Origin: Sabethes cyaneus
Lineage: Eukaryota; Arthropoda; Insecta; Diptera; Culicidae
NCBI RefSeq assembly: GCF_943734655.1
Contig: NC_071354.1
Coordinates: forward strand, 58,259,544 to 58,323,543
Reading direction: 5' to 3'
Length of the DNA stretch: 64,000 nt
Shown here: positions 44,202 through 54,632 of the stretch, piece after piece
Layout: every line of letters starts with the position of its first letter
Position numbering within the stretch: the stretch's first letter is position 1
Notes under the pieces: model-generated
What the model was told of the DNA's origin: nothing
The model's database searches: none
Seen by the model: only the letters and a program-made list of their open reading frames with translations
Position numbers and translations under genes: made by a program

Positions 44202-44524
44202 GCAAAAGCAAAGGCAAAGGCAAAGGCAAAGGCAAAGGCAAAGGCAAAGGCAAAGGCAAAGGCAAAGGCAAAGGCAAAGGCAAAGGCAAAGGCAAAGGCA
44301 AAGGCAAAGGCAAAGGCAAAGGCAAAGGCAAAGGCAAAGGCAAAGGCAAAGGCAAAGGCAAAGGCAAAGGCAAAGGCAAAGGCAAAGGCAAATGCAAAGG
44401 CAAAGGCAAAGGCAAAGGCAAAGGCAAAGGCAAAGGCAAAGGCAGAGGCAAAGGCAAAGGCAAAGGCAACGGCAAAGGCAAAGGCAAAGGCAAAGGCAAG
44501 GGCAATAGCAATGGCAAAAGCAAA
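44202..44524. repeat. (CAAAGG)n array, about 54 units
   Basis: Nearly pure hexanucleotide repeat over 320 bp with only a few substitutions (near 44391, 44442, 44467 and the last units). All frames are open and give Ala-Phe, Leu-Pro or Gln-Arg dipeptide chains on one strand or the other, so long apparent ORFs here are not genes. Confidence 0.95.
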
Positions 44525-44529
44525 TTTGG

Positions 44530-46380
44530 GATGCTTGCTCAAAGCAGCCGCCTTATTTGAAAATAGATGCATTTTTTACAAGTCATAAATATTACTGTAG
44601 ATAGCATTATCCTTTGTTGTACATCAATGATGGGCCAGTCTTTACTAGCCAATTAATTAAACATGACATTGCGATTTGAACAAAACTTTAATAGACTACT
44701 CACTAGTAAATTTTGATCGGAACGTAAAACTTTTCAAAGAAGCCCAGCATGACGGTACCTTAAGCAGTTGCTTTCAAAATAACGGTCTCATGAAGAGTAG
44801 CTTCTGTAAAACCCTGTCCTAATAGGAATTATTGTACACCTGTTCCTGCGAAACGCTACACGGGAGCTCACGGTGAAACAAAAATTAAATTACTGCCGAA
44901 TGAATGTGGTTCATATTAAGAGGTGGATCAAAACAGCTTCATTAAGCTGATGGTCACTAATTGGAATTTAATGTTGGTAGATGTTGGTAGCCTTTTGCGA
45001 TCATCGGCCCGCTTAGGGGATGGCTCGAGCAACGGGCGCTCGACGAATCCTCCCAACGTTACGTTAATCGAATGACCAACAAACGAACCGCGCTGTTCCC
45101 TAATCTTACTTTGTACGCTTTGGAGGATTGTAATTAGCCTTTCACCGTCGTAAAGATAATACACAATGTTGCTAACGATCCCGAAGGCTAGCGATAACCC
45201 GCATTTGCTGATCGAGAGCCAACCCATTAGGAAACCATGCCGCGAGTACATCCATGTAGTAGATACACGCACACACAGTCATGCAAAAAGTCCCGTCCAG
45301 TACAATCGAAAAACCACCAGCAATGATAGCAGAGCAAATACTCTCGGCAGAGGCAGATGCTTGAATCAATAATAATAATCTGTGCAGTGCCGAAGAAAGC
45401 AAATAATCAATCTCGACTAAGTCCATCAATCTATCCCGCGTGTCGTTCGTGTTTGTCAAATGCAAATGTAATTTGCACCAGGCGGGCGGGCGGGCGGTCG
45501 GTCGGTTGGTCCGCTGATGAGGATCGATGACTCCCAGTTGCCGGCCATGATTGGGTCATTGCGTGAGGTCAGTTTGCGAACCTGCCACCGGTAATTACAC
45601 AAACCCATCCATCAGCGGGAGGAGGAGCAGGAGGTTAAGCGAAACCGGTCATATGCAAGTATATGCTTGGCGGTCTTCAACCGGTCCGAGTAAGTTATGA
45701 CGGGTGAAGGGTGGTTCAAATGATTTTTGCATTGTGCAAATGCGTGGAAAAAGTTGTTTTTATGTTTATATTTGAGTTTAGTTTTGGTTAATGCACGAAA
45801 GTTGACGAAAGATAATATTAGAAGTCATACATTAAAAGCAGTCAACTTACTTAGTGATAATCCAGAATTTAAGTTAGTTCAATAAATACGTATCTGTAAT
45901 TCACTTCTCTTTATGATTCAGTCTAATGGTTGCCTGAGGAGTATGTATATGCAATAAAACATTTTGCAATTATTGCTAGACATGCTGTCATCAATTTCTT
46001 ACTCACAACGGAATTATATCGTGTTAAACATAAATGTTATTGAAATAGCCTATTGATAGCTTTCGAAGCCAGCGGGTTATCGTAAATAGAGCACGACCTT
46101 CTTCTACTCCCAATTTGACGAGTTTAGCAAGCAAAACTGCTGATAGCAGTTAGTCGTCTGCAGTTGCCTAACATGTAAGACATGTGTGTCAATTTTACGC
46201 TTGACTGACCTAGTAAATCATAAATGTGCAGAATGAGAAGAGATTGTTCTAAATATGTAACTAAACTATATTTTTTACAGAAATGTCAACGATACTTGAA
46301 ATCACATGCTGTACCAAGCGTTGGAGTTATGTCGAAAACTTTTCACAGACAATTATCTATTTAACTGTTAATATTTGGCA
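44530..46380. other. No gene recognised
   Basis: Normal composition with a (GGGC)n-like run at 45482-45496. Minus-strand frames at 44928-45465 have hydrophobic stretches but no family signature. Possibly unique host intergenic or intronic DNA. Confidence 0.35.
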
Positions 46381-46394
46381 GGGAAGCCTTCGGA

Positions 46395-46475
46395 GAGAAT
46401 TATCAAGACTGAACTTTGATGTTTTCCCGACGTTTCGACACTTTGTTGGTGTCTTTTTCAAGGGGTAATATCATT
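46395..46475 (-). repeat. Penelope/LINE-type 3' motif
   Basis: The complement contains CCTTGAAAAAGACACCAACA then GTGTCGAAACGTCGGGAAAA, a phrase ('...GAAACGT.GGG') common at the ends of Penelope-like retroelements. Only this short piece is recognisable. Confidence 0.4.
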
Positions 46476-46510
46476 TAGTCTTTTGTTTTGGTTTTAGGAG
46501 TGTACATATA

Positions 46511-48729
46511 GGGTAGAGGATCCATATTTCGTCAGGAGCCATATTTCGCCAGTTTGAGGAATCCAAACCTTTTTTGCATATTTTTGGTCGACTTAAAAGA
46601 AATTGTTTGACGAATTGGTAATATTAAGGGCATGTACTACTAAAAATAATTAATACCTTTGGCTTGTTATTAAATTATCATGTATTACTTACAATTTGAA
46701 AATACCATCTCATACTGAGTGTATATTATTTACAAAATCAAAACGAGAGGCAAAAATGCTATTGGGGAAAAATGTAATCAAACTTTTTCATTATTCAATT
46801 ATTCTTGACTAACATGATTCTATGTACAATATTTCAACTAATTTTAAACCGATTTCACTTTAAACTATGGATAATTTTGAAACATTCATCAAAATGAAAG
46901 TGGCGAAATATGGTATCCATTTTTTGTCATGGATCCAAATTTCGCCACTTGAAAAAAACGATAAAAATATTTAGAAAGAATGAAACAATAATACTTAAAT
47001 GGTTTCTTGTTTCTGAGAAATCGCTAGTGTCCGGGCATAAAGGCTTTTCCGGCCATACAGGACTTCCCCCTAATACAATTTGACAGAAAATATTAGAAGA
47101 AAGTTATGCTTAAGTAGATTCAAGGTTTACATCATTTTTAGCATCGCAAAATTCACTAAAATGGGTGGAACTTTTATATCTTTCAATATTTTTTCACCAA
47201 ATTTGGGAGATTGTCCGAAAATCTTTTCTATTTTTATAATATCTATAGATACTGACCATATGTCTTATGGCCCAGAGTTATTCCGGAGTTCTCTGGTGTA
47301 CCGTGACATAACTTTTTTAGATAAACTCGCCAAATATTTAAAAAATTTTGAAATCTGTTGATTTTTTGTAAATATATCATTGACTGTGTACATATCAGTT
47401 ATTTTGCCGCAGTTACGAGCCATGGTGCGCACCATCCGGATCCAGGGGAGACTGTGAATCCGGAAAAGGTTCCTATAAAGGGAATTTTCAGCATCAGTAA
47501 TGTAATATATGTCGTGTAGCATATCAAAAAACATCAGCACTCGACGAAATAGCGATTGGCAATCATCTCATGTCTCTCAGAAGCCATATGGTCGATTCCA
47601 GGTCCCGGACAAGTTCCTTCGAAATCCATTCCATGCTTGAATCAGAAAAGAAATCGTCCCCGGGGCCGGAACTGGTCATATGGACTCTGAGAGACATGAG
47701 ATGACCACCAACCGCTATTTTGTCGAAAACTGATGTTTTTTAATATGCGATACGACATACTTTACTGACGCAGAAATGTCCCTTTATGGGAACCGGTTTC
47801 GGATTCATATTGTCCCCCAGGATCCAGATGGCGCGCACCACGGCTCGTAATCGCGTAAGTGATATGTCGAAATTTTAAAAATTTGGCAACTTTATCTAGA
47901 AAAGCCATGTCACGGTACCCCAGGGAACTCCGGAATAACTCCGGGGCCATAAGAAATAAAACCATTATCTATAGATATTATGAAAAGATTTTCGGGAAAT
48001 CCCCCAAATTTAGTGAAAAAATATTGAAAGATCAAAAGTTTACGACCTTTTTAGTGGATTTTGCGATGCTGTAAATGATGTAGACCTTAGAAGGGTTAAT
48101 ACAGAAGAAAATATTTTGAATTCTTTTTAATGGCTTGAATAAAATGCCGTGGCTTTGCTTAGAGTTTCCTATAGCCTATATGATACAATTGGTATTTGAC
48201 CGGAATTTCGATTCGCATATGTTGACCGGAGGTAGAGAAAATTAAGTTACTTTATGAGTGAATTTTAATCAATATGTAAACATATTTCTCCAATTTTTGT
48301 GCTTTTGTTTTATTTGTGAGTTTATTGGTATTTTTATTGGTTTTCAAAAACGTTTCATGAACAATCACTTGAAAACGAAGCAAAATATATTTAACAACTG
48401 GATTTATTAAGAATATAGAGAATTCATTTATAAATTTAACTTTATAATCTGTTTAAATCAGGTTTTTCTAAAGTGGCGAAATTTGGGTCCAGGGGCTGGC
48501 GAAATTTGGCAACTGGGTGGCGCAATTTGGGCTCAGAATACAAATTTAAATAATCAATATAACGAGAAAAATACACAATTTAGTATGAATATAATGATTG
48601 AATCAGTAAAAGAAATGTCCGAAGTATAATATCTTCATGTTATCAAATATCGAAACTTATCGAACCTTGATATGTTTCGTTCCTCGTAATTTTTTTGGAT
48701 AAAGGTGGCGAAATATGGAACCGTCACCC
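46511..48729. mobile_element. TA-flanked TIR element, 2,219 bp, word ATATTTCGCCA
   Basis: Ends GGGTAGAGGATCCATATTTC and ...GGAACCGTCACCC, flanked by TA at 46509-46510 and 48730-48731. Words CCATATTTCGCCA, CCAAATTTCGCCAC, GGCGAAATTTGG and GGTGGCGAAATATGG recur near both ends, inverted at the right. A long hairpin occupies its centre. Confidence 0.8.
47085..48115. repeat. Long hairpin, about 1 kb
   Basis: Arms of roughly 480 bp pair from TTTACATCATTTTTAGCATC at the outer left to GATGCTGTAAATGATGTAGA at the outer right. The inner ends are CATCTCATGTCTCTCAGAAG and its complement, with a spacer of about 50 bp near 47640. By eye the arms differ at 10-15% of positions. It may be a separate foldback element nested in the TA element. 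If transcribed it would make double-stranded RNA. Confidence 0.75.
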
Positions 48730-48984
48730 TAACGGTCATGGTATGGGTAGTTGGCACATGAGTTTGAATATTTAAAATATTTAATAAAAGTTTGTCCTGC
48801 TTTGTAACTGTACTGCGGAACATTTAATTTTATATTAAATTTTAAAGAGAAGATGGGCCACATGCCTGGGTGCGCCAGTGGCTAGAAGTTTTATATGAAA
48901 ACCTCAAGGAGGCGTTCTGTCATTACGAAATAAAGAGCATAATGTAGTGTAATGTCAACATCGTACAGATGGTGTCAAAGGACA

Positions 48985-49095
48985 AGAACCGTTCCATCAA
49001 GCCAGAAACTTTGTGTTCTTCGTGAAAGGAGTGGTGTTTTGGAATACTTTACCACCTGAATTAAAACTTGTTCGAAAAAACAGACCACATATGAG
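48985..49095 (+). pseudogene. LINE C-terminal fragment
   Basis: 'FVKGVVFWNTLPPELKL' fits the last conserved block ('F..RV...WNSLP') of jockey/CR1-type RT proteins. An A-rich tract (49100-49590) follows. Confidence 0.5.
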
Positions 49096-49099
49096 GACA

Positions 49100-49590
49100 A
49101 AAACACGCCGTACAATAAAAGATAACAAATATTCAACTGAAAGACGACGAAAGAACGACAAAAAGACAATAAAAAGATTAATGTTTTTGTTTTCGTTATG
49201 ACAAATAGAATGATGAACAATAACAAAAAAGTGACGTATAGACAAATTAAACAGCAAAACAAAAGACGATGAAAAGATGACAAAAAGCAAAGAAAAGACA
49301 GCAAAATGTCTTCAAAACACGTCAAAACAGCAGCAAAAATGACAACAGCAACTACAAAAATCCGCCGAAAAAATAGTGAAAAATGCCGCAACAACCGACG
49401 TCTAAAACGACGAAAAAAGATGAAAATTGATAAAAAGGTCATGAAAATACCACAAAAATGTGGCAGAGAGATACAAAATAATACACGAAGAAAAGAAAAC
49501 AAAGAGATGACAAAAAGATGGCGTAGAAACGTCGAAAAAACAATAATAAGAAATAATAATTTATGCTACATATATACCAACATGGTGTAA
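49100..49590 (+). repeat. A-rich ACAAAAAGAC tract
   Basis: Low complexity with recurring GACGAAAA/GACAAAAAGA units; a Lys/Arg-rich plus frame and Phe-rich minus frames are compositional. Confidence 0.6.
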
Positions 49591-49938
49591 AAAGTTTTCT
49601 TTAATATTCGAGGTTTCTTCGCGAAAACCAGCCTAACGTAGTTCTACGCGGTCATCTCTCGAACACAACCTTTCTGATTTGATTTTTACTATTATTTTTG
49701 ATCAAAACTTTACGACAACGTCAAATGTGACCTAATTTTAATTAACAATTGAACGAAGATAAAAGAAGGGTAAAGTGTCATAGTCCGCTTGTCGAGCTCT
49801 CGGGTACACAAATTTTATGAATATTAGTCTATTACCATTAGACTCATTAACGATGATCATTAACGTAAGCAGAATATGACTGGTAGGGGGATTGTCTTCA
49901 GAAAATATAAACGCCAAACATTTCCGATCCATTTGGTA

Positions 49939-50167
49939 CACTCAAAATAATCCACACGTCCTTTCCACGTGAAAAATCACGTAAATTTCTCTACAGGGAT
50001 TTACGTGACTTTCAGCTGATTGTTATTGGAAAAATTAATAACATTTATCTGATTTCCACGTTAACGCAATAGTATGCGTGCGAACTACCTGAAAATCACG
50101 TAAATAGTACAGGAAAAGCTGGGTGGAAAATATTCACATAACTTTTCAGTGAAATATACTTTGAGTG
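49939..50167. mobile_element. MITE, 229 bp, TA target
   Basis: Ends CACTCAAA and TTTGAGTG, flanked by TA at 49937-49938 and 50168-50169. CACGTAAAT and complement ATTTACGTG recur inside four times. No ORF. Confidence 0.65.
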
Positions 50168-50546
50168 TACAAGTTGACTATAGTTTTATACTTTAACAGC
50201 TTATCATGACGAGATTGGAATTAGAATCACCCCTTAAAATTGATGATCGGAAGTAGGTGCACTGATACATCTTACTTTGCTGCATTTTTTAAATTTTCGG
50301 TAAATAATTTAGGCATTTTAATATTTTTCCATGAAACATAATTAAAAATACTTGCTAAAGACACATACCATGTAAATAAATGTCAAAGCTTTATTTTTTA
50401 GTGAGGATTGAATCATGCCTTAGATGATCGGAATTAGGTACTTTCACGGTAGGTAAGCAGGTTACTAGCTACCTCATGTAAAGGTAGCTTACCTCTGTTA
50501 CTGTTTACCTATCTGGATCATTCGTAGGTAATTACATCTCCAGTTG

Positions 50547-50593
50547 TATATATATTCTAGAATTGCTCTTCGGTGAATTTAGTATTCAGTTGT
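50547..50593 (+). promoter_or_regulatory. Possible core promoter of the EAF gene
   Basis: TATATATATT at 50547-50556 lies about 35-40 bp upstream of TTCAGTT (50585-50591), which fits the insect initiator TCAKTY. Spacing is slightly long for a TATA box. It would give a 5' leader of about 120 nt before the ATG at 50708. Confidence 0.35.
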
Positions 50594-50707
50594 GCTTCAC
50601 GTATTAAAGCCTTAAAATTTTAAGTGTTGAAACCAGTAATCGCAGTATTGCAAAATTGCCAGCCGTTTAGTTTAAATAATTGGTGTACTATTTTAAGAAG
50701 TTAGAAA

Positions 50708-52228
50708 ATGACCTGCCGCTTAAACTTGGGACCGGAAATTCGCGAGTTGAAATTGGGAGTCACGTTTACCAATCCATCTGCTCAGACCGCGTACCATACT
50801 TTAAAGTATGACTCCAAACCAGCCAGTGTGGACGTCAACAAGCCAGCAACGCTAGAAGTTGGAAGCAACAAAGAAGTAACAGTTACCGTACCACATATAG
50901 ATGGTTCCGGAGTTCCCAACACGGTGTTCAAGGGGAACCAACGAGATTACAGCATGAAGGATTGTGTGCTTATAATTGACCATGTTACGGGTGAAATTAC
51001 GCTCGAAAGGCTGTGCAGCAATGTGCAAGTCAAAAAGATTAGAACTGAATGCAAAGTCGCTCAGCCCCCAGTGCTACCATCTTCGACGAAGATGAAAAAT
51101 TCTACTTCGCGGCGAAGCTCCAAGACTAAGGTCACAACAGATTCCCGCAAGAACAGTCCCACGAAACTTGGTACAAAACAGTCACCGCTGCCAAACTCTT
51201 CTTCCTGCTACCCTAATAAGAGTTCACACGATCCGGTCGTGAATCCTACATCGCGGCGTAGTTCCAAAACTAAAGTCACAAAAGGGTCACGCAAGAACAG
51301 TCCCGTCAATCTCATTCCAATGCTTTCACCGTTACCAAACTCGCCCTCCTACCATCCCAACAAGAGTCCACTGGCCTCGTTCGGGACTAGCAATGCTCAA
51401 CAGTCATTGCCGAGTGTTCCAGCTATCGATATAAATGACGGAAATGATTCTATGACTGTGCCATCTTGGAGTGTCTATAATCGTCAACAGACATTGCCGA
51501 GTACTCCGAATAAGGATCCGTCGTCAGTCTCAACGGCACAGACGCAAATGCACAGCAGCTCGACCACAGCCATACGCCACGGAAACAAGAGACACAAATT
51601 AAACAACAACCATGCAGAGCCTGCCGTAGCAGTTAATTTACCTATTGTACAAGCTTCTGCGCAGCTGAATACTTTCGTCACAGGTACAATAAATTTGTCG
51701 GAATCGAGTGATGACAGTGATAGCGAGAGTTCACAGGCCCCGGTCGGGCATCCTGCTTCGCAGCGAAGCTCCAAGACTAAGGTCACAACAGATTTACGCA
51801 AGAACAGTCCCACGAATCTCGATCCAAAACATTCACCGCTGCCAAACTCTTCTTCCTGCCACCCTAATAAGAGTTCACACGACCTGATCGGGAATCCTAC
51901 TTTGCGGCGAAGCTCCAAAACTAAGATCACAACAGGTTCACGCAAAAACAGTCCGATCAATCTCATTCCAAAGCATTCACCGTTACCAAACTTGCCCTCC
52001 TACCATCCCAACAAGAGTCCACTGGCCTCGGTCGGGACTAAAAATGCTCAACAGCCATTGCCGAGTGTTCCAGCTATCGATATAAATGATTCTATGACTG
52101 TGCCATCTTTGTCTGTTCCTATGAAAGGCCAAAGCTGGTCAGAGATCGTAAGCCATACTAGTATGGCTATTGAGAATCAGCTGGCGAAGGATCTATGTCT
52201 ATCCGAGTCCGATACGGATTCGGATTAA
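50708..52228 (+). CDS. Eaf: ELL-associated factor (EAF family), intronless
   Basis: 506 residues, complete. Residues 5-113 form the EAF domain: 'GPEIRELKLG', 'HTLKYDSKPASVD' (30-42; the family usually has Phe where Ser stands), 'TVTVPHIDGSGVPNTVFKGN', 'DCVLIIDHVTGEITLERL' and 'NVQVKK'. The C-terminus 'LSESDTDSD' is the acidic end typical of EAF proteins. EAF binds ELL elongation factors in the super elongation complex in the nucleus and aids RNA polymerase II elongation. The middle carries a duplicated Ser/Pro/Lys-rich module (about residues 132-254 and 348-470), each with two 48-residue subunits starting 'RRSSKTKVT'. The gene has no intron, so it may be a retrocopy or an amplified paralogue. 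The intact frame argues for function. Confidence 0.9.
   Translation: MTCRLNLGPEIRELKLGVTFTNPSAQTAYHTLKYDSKPASVDVNKPATLEVGSNKEVTVTVPHIDGSGVPNTVFKGNQRDYSMKDCVLIIDHVTGEITLERLCSNVQVKKIRTECKVAQPPVLPSSTKMKNSTSRRSSKTKVTTDSRKNSPTKLGTKQSPLPNSSSCYPNKSSHDPVVNPTSRRSSKTKVTKGSRKNSPVNLIPMLSPLPNSPSYHPNKSPLASFGTSNAQQSLPSVPAIDINDGNDSMTVPSWSVYNRQQTLPSTPNKDPSSVSTAQTQMHSSSTTAIRHGNKRHKLNNNHAEPAVAVNLPIVQASAQLNTFVTGTINLSESSDDSDSESSQAPVGHPASQRSSKTKVTTDLRKNSPTNLDPKHSPLPNSSSCHPNKSSHDLIGNPTLRRSSKTKITTGSRKNSPINLIPKHSPLPNLPSYHPNKSPLASVGTKNAQQPLPSVPAIDINDSMTVPSLSVPMKGQSWSEIVSHTSMAIENQLAKDLCLSESDTDSD
51101..51470 (+). repeat. Intragenic duplicated module A of EAF gene
   Basis: Corresponds to 51751-52115 (module B), with 144-bp subrepeats inside each. 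Both begin TTCGC.GCGAAGCTCCAAGA and end before TGACTGTGCCATCTT. Only small indels in multiples of three separate them. Confidence 0.85.
51751..52115 (+). repeat. Intragenic duplicated module B of EAF gene
   Basis: Partner of 51101-51470; frame is kept through both copies. It begins after the Asp/Ser-rich acidic segment 'LSESSDDSDSES'. Confidence 0.85.
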
Positions 52229-52380
52229 GAGCGGACAATCATGGACCAAAAATAAGTGATTTTGTTTTGTCATACACAACTGATATATTTCAAAATTATA
52301 GCGTAGTATATCTTTCCTGATTTGATAAGAAAAAATATTTTTATATAAACGATATGAGAATAAGCTCCCCTTGACAGCTG

Positions 52381-52386
52381 AATAAA
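52381..52386 (+). terminator. Polyadenylation signal of the EAF gene
   Basis: AATAAA 150 bp after the stop codon, overlapping a second copy (AATAAATAA). A TTTTT-rich stretch follows. Confidence 0.5.
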
Positions 52387-52569
52387 TAAGTTAAGCAAAT
52401 CAAACGTTTTTCATTCCTTTACATAAAAATCGTTATTTGGCTAATCGGTAATTGATTTATTTATTGCTTTACTTCTTCTAACACATAGTCTAAATAAAGA
52501 TTAAATGCTTGGGAATGGGATTGCGGTCAAATCACATAATGCAACACTTTTCAACAAACACTAATAACA

Positions 52570-52672
52570 CCAGTTTTTGGAGCGTCTTAGTAGAATACCA
52601 AACCTAGAATTAAATAAAAAGAAAACTTATCCAATTTAATTCTACTAGTTTTCTTTTTATTTAATTTCCAGA
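52570..52672. repeat. Small palindromic repeat, family also at 39527, 43690, 56105 and 60437
   Basis: Reads TTTTTGGAGCGTCTTAGTAG, then AAATAAAAAGAAAACTTATCC, then the complement of that block ending TTTAATTTCCAG. The same block occurs at the four other places listed, in both orientations. Likely the ends of one non-autonomous element family. Confidence 0.6.
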
Positions 52673-52689
52673 CGAAATTTAGGTAAAGA

Positions 52690-53180
52690 TTCTGGAACTG
52701 GAAGAGATTACAAAACCAGATTTTGGGCCACATTTCTGGTCAGATTTGATTGGATCAGATTTTGAACCATGTTCTGGACCATATTTTTTAGCTGCCCTAG
52801 AATGCGAACCAAATTTTTTATCACATATTATTCCAGATTTTGTAACATTCCAGATTTTTGAAACATATTCTAGACCGCATTTTAGACTACATTTTTAATT
52901 AGACATTGGCCATATTTTGCACCGAATTGGGGGTCTGAATCAGATGCTAGACCTGCATCATTTATGCATTTTTATCAAATTTGAACCAGTTTTTGTATAA
53001 TATTTTAGACCATATTTTTATCAGATTATTGATCAGATATGGGATCAGATTTTAAACCACATTATGGACCAAGCCCGGATTTTGGGCCTGGATCAGATTC
53101 TGGATCACATTTTTTATCAAATTTAGTTCCAGGCTTTAAATCAGATTTTGAGCCCCATTTTTAATCAGATCGTCGGTTCC
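52690..53180. repeat. Degenerate minisatellite, CAGATTTTG.ACCA unit
   Basis: Over 20 irregular units of CAGATTTTGGACCATATTCT type. It ends in 'CGTCGGTTCCAGCATGGAAG', whose complement recurs at 60007-60033 beside the shared block 'GAGGAGTTAAAAGCGC'. Confidence 0.65.
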
Positions 53181-54100
53181 AGCATGGAAGTCGGACCTGC
53201 TGGCGCTTTTAACTCCTCAGAATGGTTCCTTGCTTGTCGGTATTTGGCCAAGTTCTAAGTTCTCCCTAGCGGAAATGTCCGTATACCCCCTGGGGTCAAT
53301 CCTTCGAGTTGGTTATTTAATGCTGGTGTGCTTTACGAATTGATTGTAATTTTGGAAGAAGATTACTGTAATTTCTGAATGCGGACAAGTTTCGCTACTT
53401 TCGAGTACACCGGGGTTTGCTCCTTCGACAACAGCATTGATATGATATATCCAGTGAAATTTGGGTCGACCCATCTTTTCCTTTGTATACGAAAATTGTT
53501 AATAAGAAATCCTCAACCGACGAAGAAGAAAGTATTGAAACCCAGGATCCCAAGTGTGGATCTTAGCAGAGATAAGGCGTGAAAGGAAAAGAGCAGAAAA
53601 ATTAGGTAAGGGAGGGTCGTTGAAGCAACGCTTATTAAGTTTGTATAACGTCCCACTTTACCCAAGCAAACTACATAAGGTTGATCAGTGGCAAAAAACT
53701 TTGTCTTGATGAAAGTGTGAATGGTGAGCACATAAGAATGATGAAAGGTTTTATTTCATTTACGAAGGAACAAGACAATAAACTGAACCGATTTTAACAG
53801 TAATCTAGCGAAATGCGATTGCGACCAAAAATAAGCAATAAGCAACACTAACCTAATTTTTGTTAGAATTCTATCTATGTTGACGCAGATTGACCGTAAA
53901 ATAAAAATACACATATTTTAATTTTAAAACAATTTATTAAGTTATTTATTTTCAATTAATTATTTTAGAAATCGTATCTGGCTACCGACGCAGGGGTTGC
54001 ATTATTTGGAGCTCCATTCATGTACTCGTCCAGTCTATGAATTATGAATTATGAAAACGGCTTTTTATCTAATTTCCAAGCTTAAAATCTGATCAAAAAG

Positions 54101-54601
54101 GTGGCCCAAAATTCGGTTTATATTCCAAATATTCCAAATTTGATACAAAATCTGGTTCACAACTTCATCAATTCATCCAATGTGGCCTCGCTACCTCGCC
54201 AACGGGACCGGCATCTTTTCTGTAGAAATTCGTTCATTCGTTTGGAAAATACAAACATTCGTTCCGGTCGACAACATCTAACCACGGGAAGCGCAAGCGC
54301 TCGCATGGGTTTCAGGCCTATTGCTAAGCCAAAAGTTATCGGTGGACGTGTGGAAAAACGGCGTAGACGCGCTATGGTCAGCCAAAACCGACGCACTTTC
54401 GAAATATCCATTCGAATCAACGAGCAAACTGGAATGCAGTCACCAAACACTAATCAAGGATGGCGGACATCAACATCGGTCGTGAATCAGACCATTTCAG
54501 ATACAGAACAGTCCGTGCGGAATAGAATGGACGAGTACATGAATGAAACTCCCAATAATGCAACCCCTGTGTCAGTAGCCAGACACGTCTTCGAAAATTG
54601 A
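54101..54601 (+). CDS. Hypothetical 166-residue basic protein in inverted repeat
   Basis: An ATG-started frame, Arg/Asn-rich, with a basic cluster 'GGRVEKRRRRAMVSQNRR' at about residues 85-102 and a C-terminus 'RNRMDEYMNETPNNATPVSV'. The left arm of the inverted repeat carries the same end on the minus strand as 'LDEYMNGAPNNATPASVAR' with a nearby stop. Several differences between the arms are silent, which suggests both derive from a real coding sequence. The 'LDEYM' end resembles the UAP56-binding motif of mRNA export adaptors such as CHTOP and ALYREF. That is speculation; a transposon ORF is equally possible, since the flanks are repeated elsewhere. Confidence 0.4.
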   Translation: MAQNSVYIPNIPNLIQNLVHNFINSSNVASLPRQRDRHLFCRNSFIRLENTNIRSGRQHLTTGSASARMGFRPIAKPKVIGGRVEKRRRRAMVSQNRRTFEISIRINEQTGMQSPNTNQGWRTSTSVVNQTISDTEQSVRNRMDEYMNETPNNATPVSVARHVFEN

Positions 54602-54632
54602 GAAAGTGAAGTAATGTATTGTATTTGAGGTA

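Noticed and set aside
43729..44572. Long Leu-Pro, Ala-Phe and Gln-Arg frames
   Set aside because: Every frame through a stop-free hexanucleotide array is open; this is a microsatellite, not a gene.
44928..45465. Minus-strand hydrophobic frames as a receptor exon
   Set aside because: No family signature, no matching splice sites seen, and two overlapping frames look equally good.
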